Assembly (NCBI RefSeq): GCF_001186125.1
Contig: NW_014040117.1
Location: 1 to 20,036 of the forward strand
Source: Sphaeroforma arctica JP610
Lineage: Eukaryota; Opisthokonta; Ichthyosporea; Ichthyophonida
DNA: 20,036 bases
Direction: 5' to 3'
Both the position numbers and the translations under genes were made by a program. Shown here in pieces: positions 12,301 to 18,082 of the stretch; position 1 is the first letter of the stretch, and each line of letters opens with the position of its first letter. A model generated the notes under the pieces. That model was not told the DNA's origin, did no database searches, and saw only the letters and a list, made by a program, of their open reading frames with translations.

Positions 12301-15300
12301 GCGTAGCAGTCTCGCTCCGCCGGATGTGTGTGTTTGGTTTAACACATCAAGTAGCGAACTCTTCATCTGAGTTTTAAAGTTTGGCATTTGAATCGATCAG
12401 AAACCCCGGTGGATATTTAAATGTTGTATGCCAAAGTCGAGTTATCATTAGACTATAAACACCTCGTTTTAATGGTAATGAATAGATCTTCGACAGAATA
12501 CTTGGTGCGAATTGGCCACAAACTGTAATGCGTACTTGTCTCACTCACCTGTACGTCCCTCTTGTTGCAGGCCAGCTCCAAGTAACGGGCAGAGTGTATA
12601 TCTGCATTTTGCAACACGGAATGAAGTTTCAAATCGGCAAACCTTAGTCTTATTACATATGAGCTCAGAGTTTGTAATGTAGGCCGGCTATATACTTACC
12701 GATCATCATGACCTGGAACCCTGATGAAAAGCTGACATGCAACGATCTGGGCGCATAGATCATACAATGGACGTGTTTCACGTACTTGAGCAGTGTCGCT
12801 GCTGTTGCGAGGGTGTAGTACCTGTAACAACAAAAGTCATCTAATAATATCAATTACTATATCCTATTAGTTATATGTATATACTAGATTGCAGGTTATA
12901 GAGGGAAACCGACAGATGCTGCCAGGTCGAGAATAAAATGCAGCAATATAGTTGAAATTTTCCTATTAATTCAGGGGGTTCATCAGGCGAGAACTTTCCT
13001 GTTGTATTTCCAAACTAGTTCCGATAATGAATATTGCAACAAGTACCATCCGTGCGTGCACTGGTGCTTTCCTTTCGATCAAAATAGAAGTAAATATATT
13101 CATTTCTAAACCACATGAACACTATCAAGATAAAACCTTACATACTTCTTCGACACTTCAATCTCCACAGCTTTCAATACGTCATTCTGGCACAGTTTGC
13201 GGATCATCTCCAGACCTGTAGATTCGAAAAGATATGAATCAGATATACAAACTATCATAGCTATTCGTATAACACTTTATCCAACCAAATATCTATCCCA
13301 CTATTACAATGATCTCTCAGGGGTCGCTCCATTCCACACCTGCCTTTTTCTCTGTATGGCGGGCATATACACCAATGCGACCTGTCACTCATGTACACGA
13401 TGTGAATTAAACATTACCTCTGGCTTCGTTAAAATAGCTTCTGGAGACCGTGACGATTGGGATCTCAGGAAAGCTCTCGCTTAGCACTCGGTACATGTGG
13501 GTGGTTTTACCATTGATACACGCTGTATTGGGCATGATGAGCTGCGAACAGGATACAAGATGGGATCCACGTCCAATCAGTGAACTAGGACTACCTAACT
13601 ATGTTTATAAGCAAAACAAGTATTCAAGATTTCTAAATTCGTCACTTGATCATACTATCGTTTAGATTTTAATTAACACCTTCAGCTGTTGCCATCAATT
13701 TCCATCAATCAATGAAGATTCGCAAACTCTACGCCACACTTACACACCGCTTTTGGTTCGTACATCTGGATAGTGGTCAGAGTCTTCACCAAGCTTTGGC
13801 TCTCAGTGAATTGGAAGAGCTGTAAATGTCTATTTCATACAGGAGTTTAAGTTATGACTTCAGAAATCTTTCTCCAGCTTTGCTTGTGCGTGTTCAGACC
13901 AGTGCGAACGACTTCGAGCTACAAGCAGACTACTGCTTTGAGAGGTGTGAATGTTACGCGAACTTGGCATGATTGCAAACAAGTGAATCTATTGAATTGG
14001 ATCAACAGGGCATGTCCTATGTATATAAAGACGTATATAGGCTCACTTGAAGCTCTGGCGCAAGCATAAAATCATAACAGCAGCAAGTCGCGTGCGTACC
14101 CACAAGACCAAAGTGGCGGGGGATCTCTGATAGCACGATCTCTGATAACACGATCCACTTACGGTCTATTTACATCTGCGAGAGCATACAAGGGGATATA
14201 TATGAGTTATATAGACCATGGAATAGTAGGGAAACTCGATAAGTTGGAAAGTGAATAAGCGAGATTTACACGTGCGATCCGTCACTTATCTTCTTGAAAT
14301 TCAATGTTTAGGCGTAATGAGTCCTGCATACACATATATATAAAGAACTGAAAGGAGGGCTCTTGGGTCAACTGACGTCGACACAAGACGCAATATACAT
14401 CTGTATTCATATCAATTACAGCTATTTCGGACTCTCTATGTTCATACCAATGACAGCCAATCCGGACTCAAGCGCGAGGCCTCTTCCCTCGACTACAGCT
14501 GATTGTGCGCATTTAAGTATACTTAGCATTCAGTAGGTTATGACAAACTGTGTAGGTAGCATTTCTTAACCCGTAACAACCCTGTGTGTCCTTCATAGTT
14601 TCCTCTTTCTCACCACACAGGGCGATCGTGCCATGTTTCCGCACTAGTCTTCATGAGGGACATGGTAGTTGTAATTTCGAAGCTTGTCTCGATGCGATTA
14701 GAGACACAGCACAACAACGTGTGGCGTATCAAGTAGGCGTATCCGGTAGGGCATCAATGCACACTCATCGCATATACAGCACCTTTAAGCTTGCGCAGGT
14801 TGCAAAATCGGTATTACGAATAAAAAACCGGCAATGCACTTACCTATATACACTTCTGGAGCTGTCCGTGCACTAGATTGATTGCAGCTCTTCTGACGCT
14901 TCGCCGACTTTCGTCTGGTGCATTTTTTTGCATTAAAGGTACGACATCTATTTAATGAGAATATCTTCCGTGTCCCATACTGTATTCAAATTACATGCTA
15001 AGAGGTTGCAATATGCTCTGTATGCTCTGAATTGTATTCGCTGCGGGATCGTCCTAAGAGATGTCTGGGTCGATCAGCTACGGCTCACGATCCGTGTCTG
15101 TACCTAAGTATCGCATAAATATAGCCTGAGCTGCAAAGCTGTTCACATGCGCACGCAAGAATTCCACAACTGTAGAGTGTATGACTCTCGCCAAGTGTGC
15201 GGAGGATGTATTATTCAGCAGCTTCCCACACACCACTGAAACAGTCTTCAAAAACGTGTACTTTCCAAGCCCTGAAGGCAACAAACGTCGTATAGTGTAG

Positions 15301-15372
15301 TGCAGCGCAGCACACTGTAACCCGTGATCCGGTTTGTGGGCTATGCGCTCCATTTTTACAAGTGCAAGACAA

Positions 15373-15408
<36 letters not shown>

Positions 15409-16639
15409 ACAGATGGTTCAAATACGATCGCATTTTTTAGCTAGGGATAGCCACACCTACTAGTATAAGTAGATATGCTCTTTCCAATTGAAGGCGAAAG
15501 AGTTTGCGAGTGCATTTGACTCAATCATACTAGTACTCGACCAAAATCCAGTGCCACGCGATTAAACTCGGAGCCATTTTTGTACTAAAACTTAACTATG
15601 TTTATCGGACATTGGAAAGAAATAGCTATATCACTGAGGAAAGCGCGATCATCGTACTCTTCATGCTTTTATCGTTAACACCTTTCGACATATTTCGTAT
15701 TTTTTATTTTTATCGATCTCGCTGATAATATACCTCGTGCATGCTAATAACTGGATTCGTCAGATTAAACTATGAGTAAAAACATCCGCTCATGTGCTTG
15801 TAATTAGAACATACGACTTAAAAATATAAGCTTTCTATTCATACACCTATATCAATAGCTGCTATGAAGTCTGCGCACATTACCCCTAGCTGGCATCATT
15901 GGTACAAAATAGGATAGTCACAAGGTATAATAACAATCCTGAAATCGATGATATACAACGCCACGTGTATATAAAAGAAACAATATATAAGTGAGTTACC
16001 ATGGTACATCCTTTAATTTGATCCACGTGCAAAGCAACTCTCTTTCTGCGAAACATGAGCACCCTTCAAGAATAGCTGAAATCAATCCACCGAATATTGT
16101 GTACATACAATTGCGGTAATCAGGCGCGAGTATCCGATACAGAAACAGATCCGCTGCAAACTCTAGTAGTGATACGATCCTTCAAATTGGCTACTTGCAA
16201 TTGAAACCCCAATGCAAAGATCTTCATCGTAAGTACAGATAGTCGCCAAGACAACCAACCAAAAATTACAAATGTATGAGTACACTAAGTGCCCACATTA
16301 CATGATGTAGGAGAATCTCGTGAAGATAACAATCGATAACTTGTGAGATTATAATATCCAGTACAAGCCCATAAATGGAATTGAGAATTCTACTTGCTGA
16401 TCTTAGCGAGTACTTTGTGAAGTATGTCCCAAGCAATTCTTCCCCACACCCTGGTATAATACAAACGTATACAAAGTCACAAGTATACCCCAACATTTAT
16501 TTAAAGTAAATTATTCATACCCTGATGTCGGAAGTTTACGAGGTGTCGACTTCAAACCAGGTCCACCCGAAACATTGGCATTGTAAGCACCCACCGACCG
16601 AGGGGCTGCTGGTGTTCGGATGGCAGACGACCTTAGCAT
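268..16639 (-). CDS. MSH4: MSH4, meiotic MutS homologue (38-exon gene model)
   Basis: MSH4 forms a clamp with MSH5 on meiotic recombination intermediates in the nucleus and promotes crossovers; it does not repair mismatches. The spliced model reads from ATG at 16637-16639 to TGA at 268-270, giving 823 residues. Residues 64-71 (AVVEGRGL) open the conserved region, as in other MSH4 proteins without MutS domain I. Connector, core and clamp segments follow in family order, nearly gapless against the human protein as I recall it. The ATPase has SGPNMSGKST (Walker A, about 593-602), ETNSSTFMME (644-653), VIVDELGRG (Walker B, about 670-678) and LFATH (H at 707). NSSTFM and DELGRGT point to MSH4 rather than MSH5. 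Introns are GT-AG and phases match at every join. All ATPase motifs look intact. Exon ends come from reading, not from transcripts. Exons 1 and 32-35 are least sure. Confidence 0.93.
430..462 (-). CDS. MSH4: MSH4 exon 37 (33 nt)
   Basis: Reads SVEQIAQSVAT, placed at the YHLATRLVQTA helix near the C terminus. Acceptor AAAACAG, donor GTAAGC, eleven whole codons. Confidence 0.72.
559..659 (-). CDS. MSH4: MSH4 exon 36 (C-terminal dimerisation helices)
   Basis: Reads LSLATFAGLPEAVVTQAEDI then AKRLKSTAQPIAN, the MutS 'A..AGLP..V...A..I...L' helix, matching the LAEVAGLPSTVIDTARIITKRI part of plant MSH4. Acceptor CAAAAG, donor GTAAGA. Confidence 0.88.
741..756 (-). CDS. MSH4: MSH4 exon 35 (16-nt micro-exon, tentative)
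   Basis: Sixteen bases (HAHGH plus one base) between a GTATCAG acceptor and a GTAATA donor. It is the only phase-consistent canonical bridge I found between exon 34 and the firmly placed exon 36. Confidence 0.4.
1115..1140 (-). CDS. MSH4: MSH4 exon 34 (26 nt, tentative)
   Basis: With the split codon it reads TAVRVPKSG, resembling the GTLHVPHYG segment of plant MSH4. Acceptor GCATCAG, donor GTATTG. It is phase-compatible with exons 33 and 35, but the similarity is weak. Confidence 0.45.
1603..1630 (-). CDS. MSH4: MSH4 exon 33 (28 nt)
   Basis: Reads LFHRYKLHA, matching ILYTYKLSK. To keep frame the acceptor must be GGGAG at 1631-1632 rather than the better-looking CAG four bases upstream. Donor GTACCT. 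Its limits are tentative. Confidence 0.55.
1685..1709 (-). CDS. MSH4: MSH4 exon 32 (25 nt)
   Basis: After the split Ser codon it reads LTFNGSNK, placed where NMHFEVQHVKN lies in human MSH4. The other two frames are closed in a way that leaves only this phase. Acceptor CTAACAG, donor GTACGC. The match is short, so the call is moderate. Confidence 0.65.
1710..2317 (-). other. MSH4: MSH4 intron 31 (608 nt)
   Basis: Lies between the H-loop exon and the tentative 25-nt exon 32. A further small exon here cannot be excluded, because the family is variable at this point. Confidence 0.5.
2318..2397 (-). CDS. MSH4: MSH4 exon 31 (H-loop)
   Basis: Reads NSGTFCLFATHYPDVGALSD then VYPSIT, matching [23 protein letters not shown]. 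It contains the TH dyad of the ATPase switch. Acceptor TTACCAG, donor GTAAGT. Confidence 0.95.
2609..2664 (-). CDS. MSH4: MSH4 exon 30
   Basis: Reads GTTDLEGSALCCAVCEYLA, matching GTNTEEGIGICYAVCEYLL. Acceptor TTCTCAG, donor GTAAGT. Confidence 0.95.
2665..3450 (-). other. MSH4: MSH4 intron 29 (786 nt)
   Basis: The Gly of DELGRG-T is split across it. Two overlapping open frames on opposite strands (2834-3097, 2904-3197) mirror each other and look non-coding. Confidence 0.7.
3451..3523 (-). CDS. MSH4: MSH4 exon 29 (Walker B)
   Basis: Reads SKQIANILLNATPSSFVIVD then ELGRG with the Gly split, matching [25 protein letters not shown]. The Walker B acidic pair DE is intact. Acceptor TTCACAG, donor GTAGGT. 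Confidence 0.96.
3524..4153 (-). other. MSH4: MSH4 intron 28 (630 nt)
   Basis: The exons either side join in frame as FMME-SKQIA. Open plus-strand frames here (3793-3975, 3932-4141) show no similarity I recognise. Confidence 0.7.
4154..4273 (-). CDS. MSH4: MSH4 exon 28 (signature region)
   Basis: Forty codons from AQMGLYVPARYASF to SELETNSSTFMME. It matches AQIGSYVPAEYSSF and DDIETNSSTFMKE. NSSTFM separates MSH4 from MSH5 and the repair MSH proteins. Acceptor GCAATAG, donor GTAAGT. A longer open frame over this exon in another frame (4159-4731) is a shadow. Confidence 0.97.
4274..5110 (-). other. MSH4: MSH4 intron 27 (837 nt)
   Basis: Lies between the Walker A exon and the signature exon, which join directly as QIM-AQMG. 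No other gene was seen in it. Confidence 0.75.
5111..5158 (-). CDS. MSH4: MSH4 exon 27 (second half of Walker A)
   Basis: Reads SGKSTYLQQMALLQIM, completing GPNM-SGKST and matching SGKSTYLKQIALCQIM. The catalytic Lys and Ser/Thr are present. Acceptor CACACAG, donor GTATGC, sixteen whole codons. Confidence 0.97.
5491..5510. repeat. Short tandem repeat CTAAATGTT x2
   Basis: A nine-base unit is repeated twice in MSH4 intron 26. Probably replication slippage. Confidence 0.6.
5557..5664 (-). CDS. MSH4: MSH4 exon 26 (first half of Walker A)
   Basis: Thirty-six codons that end SRSSNLLVISGPNM. This matches EGSNFLIITGPNM, so the exon carries the first half of the ATP-binding P-loop. The PNDVYMS part matches the NNTYVT segment. 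Acceptor GTAACAG, donor GTAAGA, phase 0 at both ends. Confidence 0.96.
5665..6309 (-). other. MSH4: MSH4 intron 25 (645 nt)
   Basis: Separates the GRHPI exon from the Walker A exon. Nothing else was recognised in it. Confidence 0.7.
6310..6368 (-). CDS. MSH4: MSH4 exon 25
   Basis: Reads VKPDFTNTLVIKDGRHPIIE, matching [20 protein letters not shown]; GRHPI is the standard MutS motif that opens the ATPase domain. Acceptor TTCACAG, donor GTAAAG. Confidence 0.96.
6583..6658 (-). CDS. MSH4: MSH4 exon 24
   Basis: Reads [20 protein letters not shown] then APDVY, matching [23 protein letters not shown], a hallmark MutS segment before the ATPase. Acceptor AACACAG, donor GTACGT. Confidence 0.96.
7010..7064 (-). 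CDS. MSH4: MSH4 exon 23
   Basis: Reads VVGKIFHNIQDNMGLLFK after a split Ile codon, matching VCKLLSEIYEHIHCLYK. Acceptor GATGCAG, donor GTATGC. Two other frames are also open, but only this one fits the phases and the family. Confidence 0.93.
7280..7325 (-). CDS. MSH4: MSH4 exon 22
   Basis: Reads DRMAESLEEVYLMSG with Ile completed in exon 23, matching ERCQESLREIYHMTYMI. Acceptor GGTACAG, donor GTAAGT. Confidence 0.93.
7591..7603 (-). CDS. MSH4: MSH4 exon 21 (13-nt micro-exon)
   Basis: Thirteen bases (ATC CGC TAC AAC G) after a TTTTAG acceptor and before GTATGG. With its neighbours the peptide is DLIRYNDRMAESL, matching DLIKMNERCQESL without a gap. Phase is 0 in and 1 out, as needed. Confidence 0.88.
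7745..7857 (-). CDS. MSH4: MSH4 exon 20 (clamp)
   Basis: Reads GYRIIVEKPLNTGSLPDIFI and ends CTTRDL. It matches the GFFIQ...LPSEFI...SYSFTSADL stretch of human MSH4. Acceptor CTTCAG, donor GTAGGT. Confidence 0.93.
8076..8160. repeat. Pair of 25-bp imperfect direct repeats in MSH4 intron 19
   Basis: Copies at 8076-8100 and 8136-8160, 60 bases apart, both start GTACA and end ACCGGACT. They lie just past the donor of exon 19. Confidence 0.6.
8168..8231 (-). CDS. MSH4: MSH4 exon 19 (clamp)
   Basis: Reads LIQQYGEDYKLKLQPVYSLA then K, matching [20 protein letters not shown]. Acceptor CTGTGCAG, donor GTAAGC. The last G joins GG of exon 20 to make Gly. Confidence 0.92.
8232..9107 (-). other. MSH4: MSH4 intron 18 (876 nt)
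   Basis: Exons 18 and 19 align to the family without a gap across it. It contains open frames of 95 and 69 codons (8875-9162 plus, 8936-9145 minus) that overlap exon 18 in wrong frames and are shadows. Confidence 0.7.
9108..9148 (-). CDS. MSH4: MSH4 exon 18
   Basis: Reads ARGTYTETIEAIQM, matching ARRTYTEIVDDIAGM. Acceptor AATATAG, donor GTATGT. Joined to exons 17 and 19 it aligns to human MSH4 without gaps. Confidence 0.92.
9251..9278 (-). CDS. MSH4: MSH4 exon 17 (28 nt)
   Basis: Reads ESVNGLLDV, matching SNINEFLDI at the base of the clamp. Acceptor ACGCAG, donor GTATGT; the trailing G completes Ala in exon 18. Confidence 0.88.
9607..9726 (-). CDS. MSH4: MSH4 exon 16
   Basis: Forty codons from LLKDERYAAMRDTIATVIDE to STVKMQTQKCFAVK, matching KRFGIILEKIKTVINDD and LNMRTQKCYAVR of human MSH4. 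Acceptor TATACAG, donor GTATGA. Confidence 0.95.
9727..10438 (-). other. MSH4: MSH4 intron 15 (712 nt)
   Basis: Sits between two firmly placed exons. The open frames inside it on both strands lack similarity to anything recognised. Confidence 0.7.
10439..10512 (-). CDS. MSH4: MSH4 exon 15
   Basis: Reads VLDIIPALIKALDMASSTLL then KTYAE, matching [25 protein letters not shown]. Acceptor GTTTGCAG, donor GTACGA. Confidence 0.92.
10850..10925 (-). CDS. MSH4: MSH4 exon 14
   Basis: Reads LAKPVISENLRTVEANITCI then IKLKH, matching [24 protein letters not shown]. The acceptor TTTCTTTCAG is strong; donor GTAGGT. Confidence 0.92.
11049..11114 (-). CDS. MSH4: MSH4 exon 13
   Basis: Reads DLFDMLKSVLGRFLDLDHLL then VT, matching [22 protein letters not shown]. 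Acceptor TACCAG, donor GTAAGT, 22 whole codons. Confidence 0.95.
11351..11406 (-). CDS. MSH4: MSH4 exon 12
   Basis: Reads DVATIQTRQESVQELLQNE, matching DIETINMRLDCVQELLQDE of human MSH4. Acceptor GCATAG, donor GTATGG. Both phases fit the neighbours. Confidence 0.95.
11407..12275 (-). other. MSH4: MSH4 intron 11 (869 nt)
   Basis: Lies between exons 11 and 12, which join in phase and without a gap. No gene, repeat or RNA was recognised inside. Confidence 0.7.
12276..12366 (-). CDS. MSH4: MSH4 exon 11
   Basis: Reads MKSSLLDVLNQTHTSGGARL then LRMNILQPST, matching [25 protein letters not shown], the conserved MutS 'T..GGRLLR..L..PL' core motif. Acceptor ACTCAG, donor GTACAT. Confidence 0.95.
12549..12601 (-). 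CDS. MSH4: MSH4 exon 10
   Basis: Reads DIHSARYLELACNKRDVQ after a split Asp codon, matching DSSSAQNLELLINNQD of human MSH4. Acceptor ATGCAG, donor GTGAGT, phase 0 at the end. Confidence 0.92.
12700..12821 (-). CDS. MSH4: MSH4 exon 9 (start of core/lever domain)
   Basis: Reads YYTLATAATLLKYVKHVHCM then IYAPRSLHVSFSSGFQVMMI. It matches the [27 protein letters not shown] helix pair of MSH4, one of the clearest family matches here. Acceptor GTTACAG, donor GTAAGT. Confidence 0.95.
13146..13215 (-). CDS. MSH4: MSH4 exon 8
   Basis: Reads GLEMIRKLCQNDVLKAVEIE and then VSKK, the counterpart of [23 protein letters not shown] in human MSH4. Acceptor TCTACAG, donor GTATGT. Both split codons (G|GT and AA|G) join correctly. 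Confidence 0.92.
13418..13541 (-). CDS. MSH4: MSH4 exon 7
   Basis: Begins LIMPNTACING and ends VTVSRSYFNEARG, matching IIMSNTACAVG and the KYFNETKGLEYI region of human MSH4. This is the longest exon (124 nt). Acceptor TTCGCAG, donor GTAATG. Confidence 0.92.
13748..13819 (-). CDS. MSH4: MSH4 exon 6
   Basis: Codes for 24 residues, LFQFTESQSLVKTLTTIQMY then EPKA, matching the [21 protein letters not shown] segment of the human connector domain. Acceptor TTTACAG. The phase-0 donor must be GTGTGTAAG at its first GT, because the next exon starts in frame at LIMPNTA. Confidence 0.88.
13923..13932 (-). CDS. MSH4: MSH4 exon 5 (10-nt micro-exon)
   Basis: Ten bases after a CAAAGCAG acceptor and before GTAGCT give (CC)T AGT CTG CTT. 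The joined peptide RPSLLLFQF fits the hydrophobic strand before the QF/QY residues of MSH4 without a gap, and both phases match. A site this short could be fortuitous. A 25-nt alternative at 14100-14124 was rejected because it would leave a 38-nt intron. Confidence 0.62.
14125..14154. repeat. Tandem duplication of 15 bp in MSH4 intron 4
   Basis: CTCTGATAGCACGAT is followed directly by CTCTGATAACACGAT, one mismatch. It abuts the donor side of micro-exon 4. Confidence 0.85.
14163..14175 (-). CDS. MSH4: MSH4 exon 4 (13-nt micro-exon)
   Basis: Thirteen bases between a CTCGCAG acceptor and a perfect GTAAGT donor supply (G)AT GTA AAT AGA CC. The joined peptide VIDVNRP matches the SIDLKNP position of human MSH4. 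Reading through exon 3 instead meets a stop, so this micro-exon is needed. Confidence 0.78.
14448..14498 (-). CDS. MSH4: MSH4 exon 3 (VVEGRGLA block)
   Basis: Reads AVVEGRGLALESGLAVI, the most N-terminal conserved block of MSH4 and the start of the connector region. Acceptor ATCAG, donor GTATGA. It ends with a single G that is completed by the 13-nt exon 4 to give Asp. Confidence 0.85.
14844..14914 (-). CDS. MSH4: MSH4 exon 2
   Basis: The exon codes for a basic, polar stretch ending in RTAPEVYI, which leads into the AVVEGRGL block of exon 3, like the residues just before VVEGRGLA in human MSH4. The donor is a strong GTAAGT. The acceptor after CACCAG is weak in pyrimidines, so the upstream end is less certain, but its phase (GG|A) fits exon 1. 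Confidence 0.7.
14915..16520 (-). other. MSH4: MSH4 intron 1 (1.6 kb, longest)
   Basis: Separates the start exon from the rest of the gene. It holds a (TA)n microsatellite and two open minus-strand frames (15078-15353 and 16266-16496) with no recognisable similarity. I see no further MSH4 exon. Confidence 0.5.
15376..15404. repeat. Microsatellite (TA)n in MSH4 intron 1
   Basis: An uninterrupted TA tract of about 29 bases. Confidence 0.97.
16521..16639 (-). CDS. MSH4: MSH4 exon 1 (start codon, disordered N terminus)
   Basis: An ATG at 16637-16639 opens 39 codons rich in Ser, Pro, Arg and Gly (MLRSSAIRTPAAPRSVGAY...), the kind of low-complexity N-terminal tail seen in MSH4 proteins. It ends in phase 2 at a GTATGA donor, which fits exon 2 exactly. 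There is no conserved domain here, so the call rests on position, composition, start codon and phase. Extra exons in the 1.6 kb intron 1 cannot be excluded. Confidence 0.65.
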
Positions 16640-18082
16640 TCTGGTTTATGGGATCTTCCGAGCGTTGGCTGACTGCGTAAATGAATATCTATGATTGACA
16701 ACGCTGTAGAGTTGACTTACACAGCTATATGCTGTAAAAGTAAGTAGTAGTGTAGCATAGTGCCTACTGTGAATTGGCAGACCCCATCTAATGAACACTC
16801 GGTTTGCATTCCAAATATACTTTCGGTACCACGAAATCGTGTTTTCAGACTAGTTCAAGCACGACAGAACCGCATTCCGTAAAATATGATAGGCACTGTG
16901 CTGACTGAGTCACCGTATGGAACCGAGAGTGTAGTGCCAGTGTTGTACAGTAGTCTCAATATATATAAATGCGTTGAGCGCAATAAGCGGTACAATCTCT
17001 ATACAAAATGAACAGCGTGCGGTCAAAAGCAATCCATACTTGAACACTCTAGTAGAAAGACGGCACACCTTTCACTATATTCACTTTCGTTTGCTCAAGT
17101 TGAAGAATCAACTTGGTCAATCTCACCATAATACCAAGTGCTAGAGAATCACAGGGATTGGCACTAAGAATGCAGATTATGGCTGAAGACACTCCCAAGA
17201 CTGAATCGACTCGTGAACTGGTGAGAGTCAGATCACGCGCCATTTCCCAGTTCAAATACAAGATATAGAGGCTTCAGAGTAATAAGAATGCGTGAATCTT
17301 GCGATACTTAGCAGGGCACTAAAATATTTTTAAGAACCAAGCAGCAATATTAATGGTAGCGTTTGAATAGAATACTCGGATGTGCCGCGCCCCCGCCCGT
17401 CTATGCGAATGTATTCGATAGTGCTTGAACGTGACACCTCGCATGTTACACATACACAGGAACACTTTCTGTGTATACTACTTGTTCCATGAAAATATGG
17501 AGGACTGAGAGAAATCAAACATACTGGCGACCAGTGTTTAATAGCTACAGAGTGTCGCAATGAGAGCTCGTATCTATTTGTTCAGCTTGTGTACAGTGTA
17601 CGTGCATTAATGTAATACCAACAAACCTCATAGCCTCTTACAAGAAGATATGGACTATAGAGATAGGCTATGGCCTCTTATAAATAATCAATTAAATATA
17701 GCATCCCGAAAATGAGATGGGCTTTCATAGCCTGCTGAAAATTGAACAAGGCTATATCTGTTGAATTTCAGGAGGTCAGGAGGCTATATATCTTATTTCT
17801 ATTTTCTTTCGTGTATAATAGAAGCGCGCCAACTGCAGTTCCCCAAATATAGAGTTAAAACCCTGAAAACTCAAAACCCCCTTTTGGAAAAAACAACAAA
17901 TTAAAAAATGAAGAACTACAGACACATGATGTTGCAGCCGATGTTCCGAAGAAGCTGATATTGTAAAATACATACGAGAAAGCTGTGAAGAAAGCTTATA
18001 CTTTCCATCAGGCCATTACTGTACTTTACACGTAAACACATCTGTTAGTCGTACGACACTGCAACACATATCAACGCGCAAT
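16640..18082. promoter_or_regulatory. Shared upstream region of divergent MSH4 and TRMT112
   Basis: The start codons of MSH4 (minus) and TRMT112 (plus) face away from each other across 1,443 bases, so both promoters should lie here. A TATATATA-like stretch occurs near 16960-16970, about 320 bases before the MSH4 start. No clear TATA box precedes TRMT112. Open frames inside, such as 17049-17261, have no similarity I recognise. The promoter role is inferred from gene layout. Confidence 0.55.
17630..17787. repeat. Cluster of five ATAGCC/GGCTAT hexamers
   Basis: ATAGCC occurs at 17630-17635 and 17727-17732, and its reverse complement GGCTAT at 17666-17671, 17750-17755 and 17782-17787. Two copies are followed by CTCTTA(C/T)(A) (CATAGCCTCTTA and TATGGCCTCTTA). 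The cluster is 300-450 bases before the TRMT112 start codon. It may be a set of protein-binding sites or a decayed local duplication. Confidence 0.5.

Noticed and set aside
14100-14124. 25-nt exon as MSH4 exon 5
   Set aside because: It keeps frame but would leave a 38-nt intron, much shorter than every other intron, and adds a five-residue insertion. The 10-nt exon at 13923-13932 aligns without a gap.
15078-15353. 91-codon minus open frame (MERIAHKPDHGL...)
   Set aside because: It lies in MSH4 intron 1 with no similarity I recognise. A cassette exon cannot be ruled out, but there is no evidence for one.
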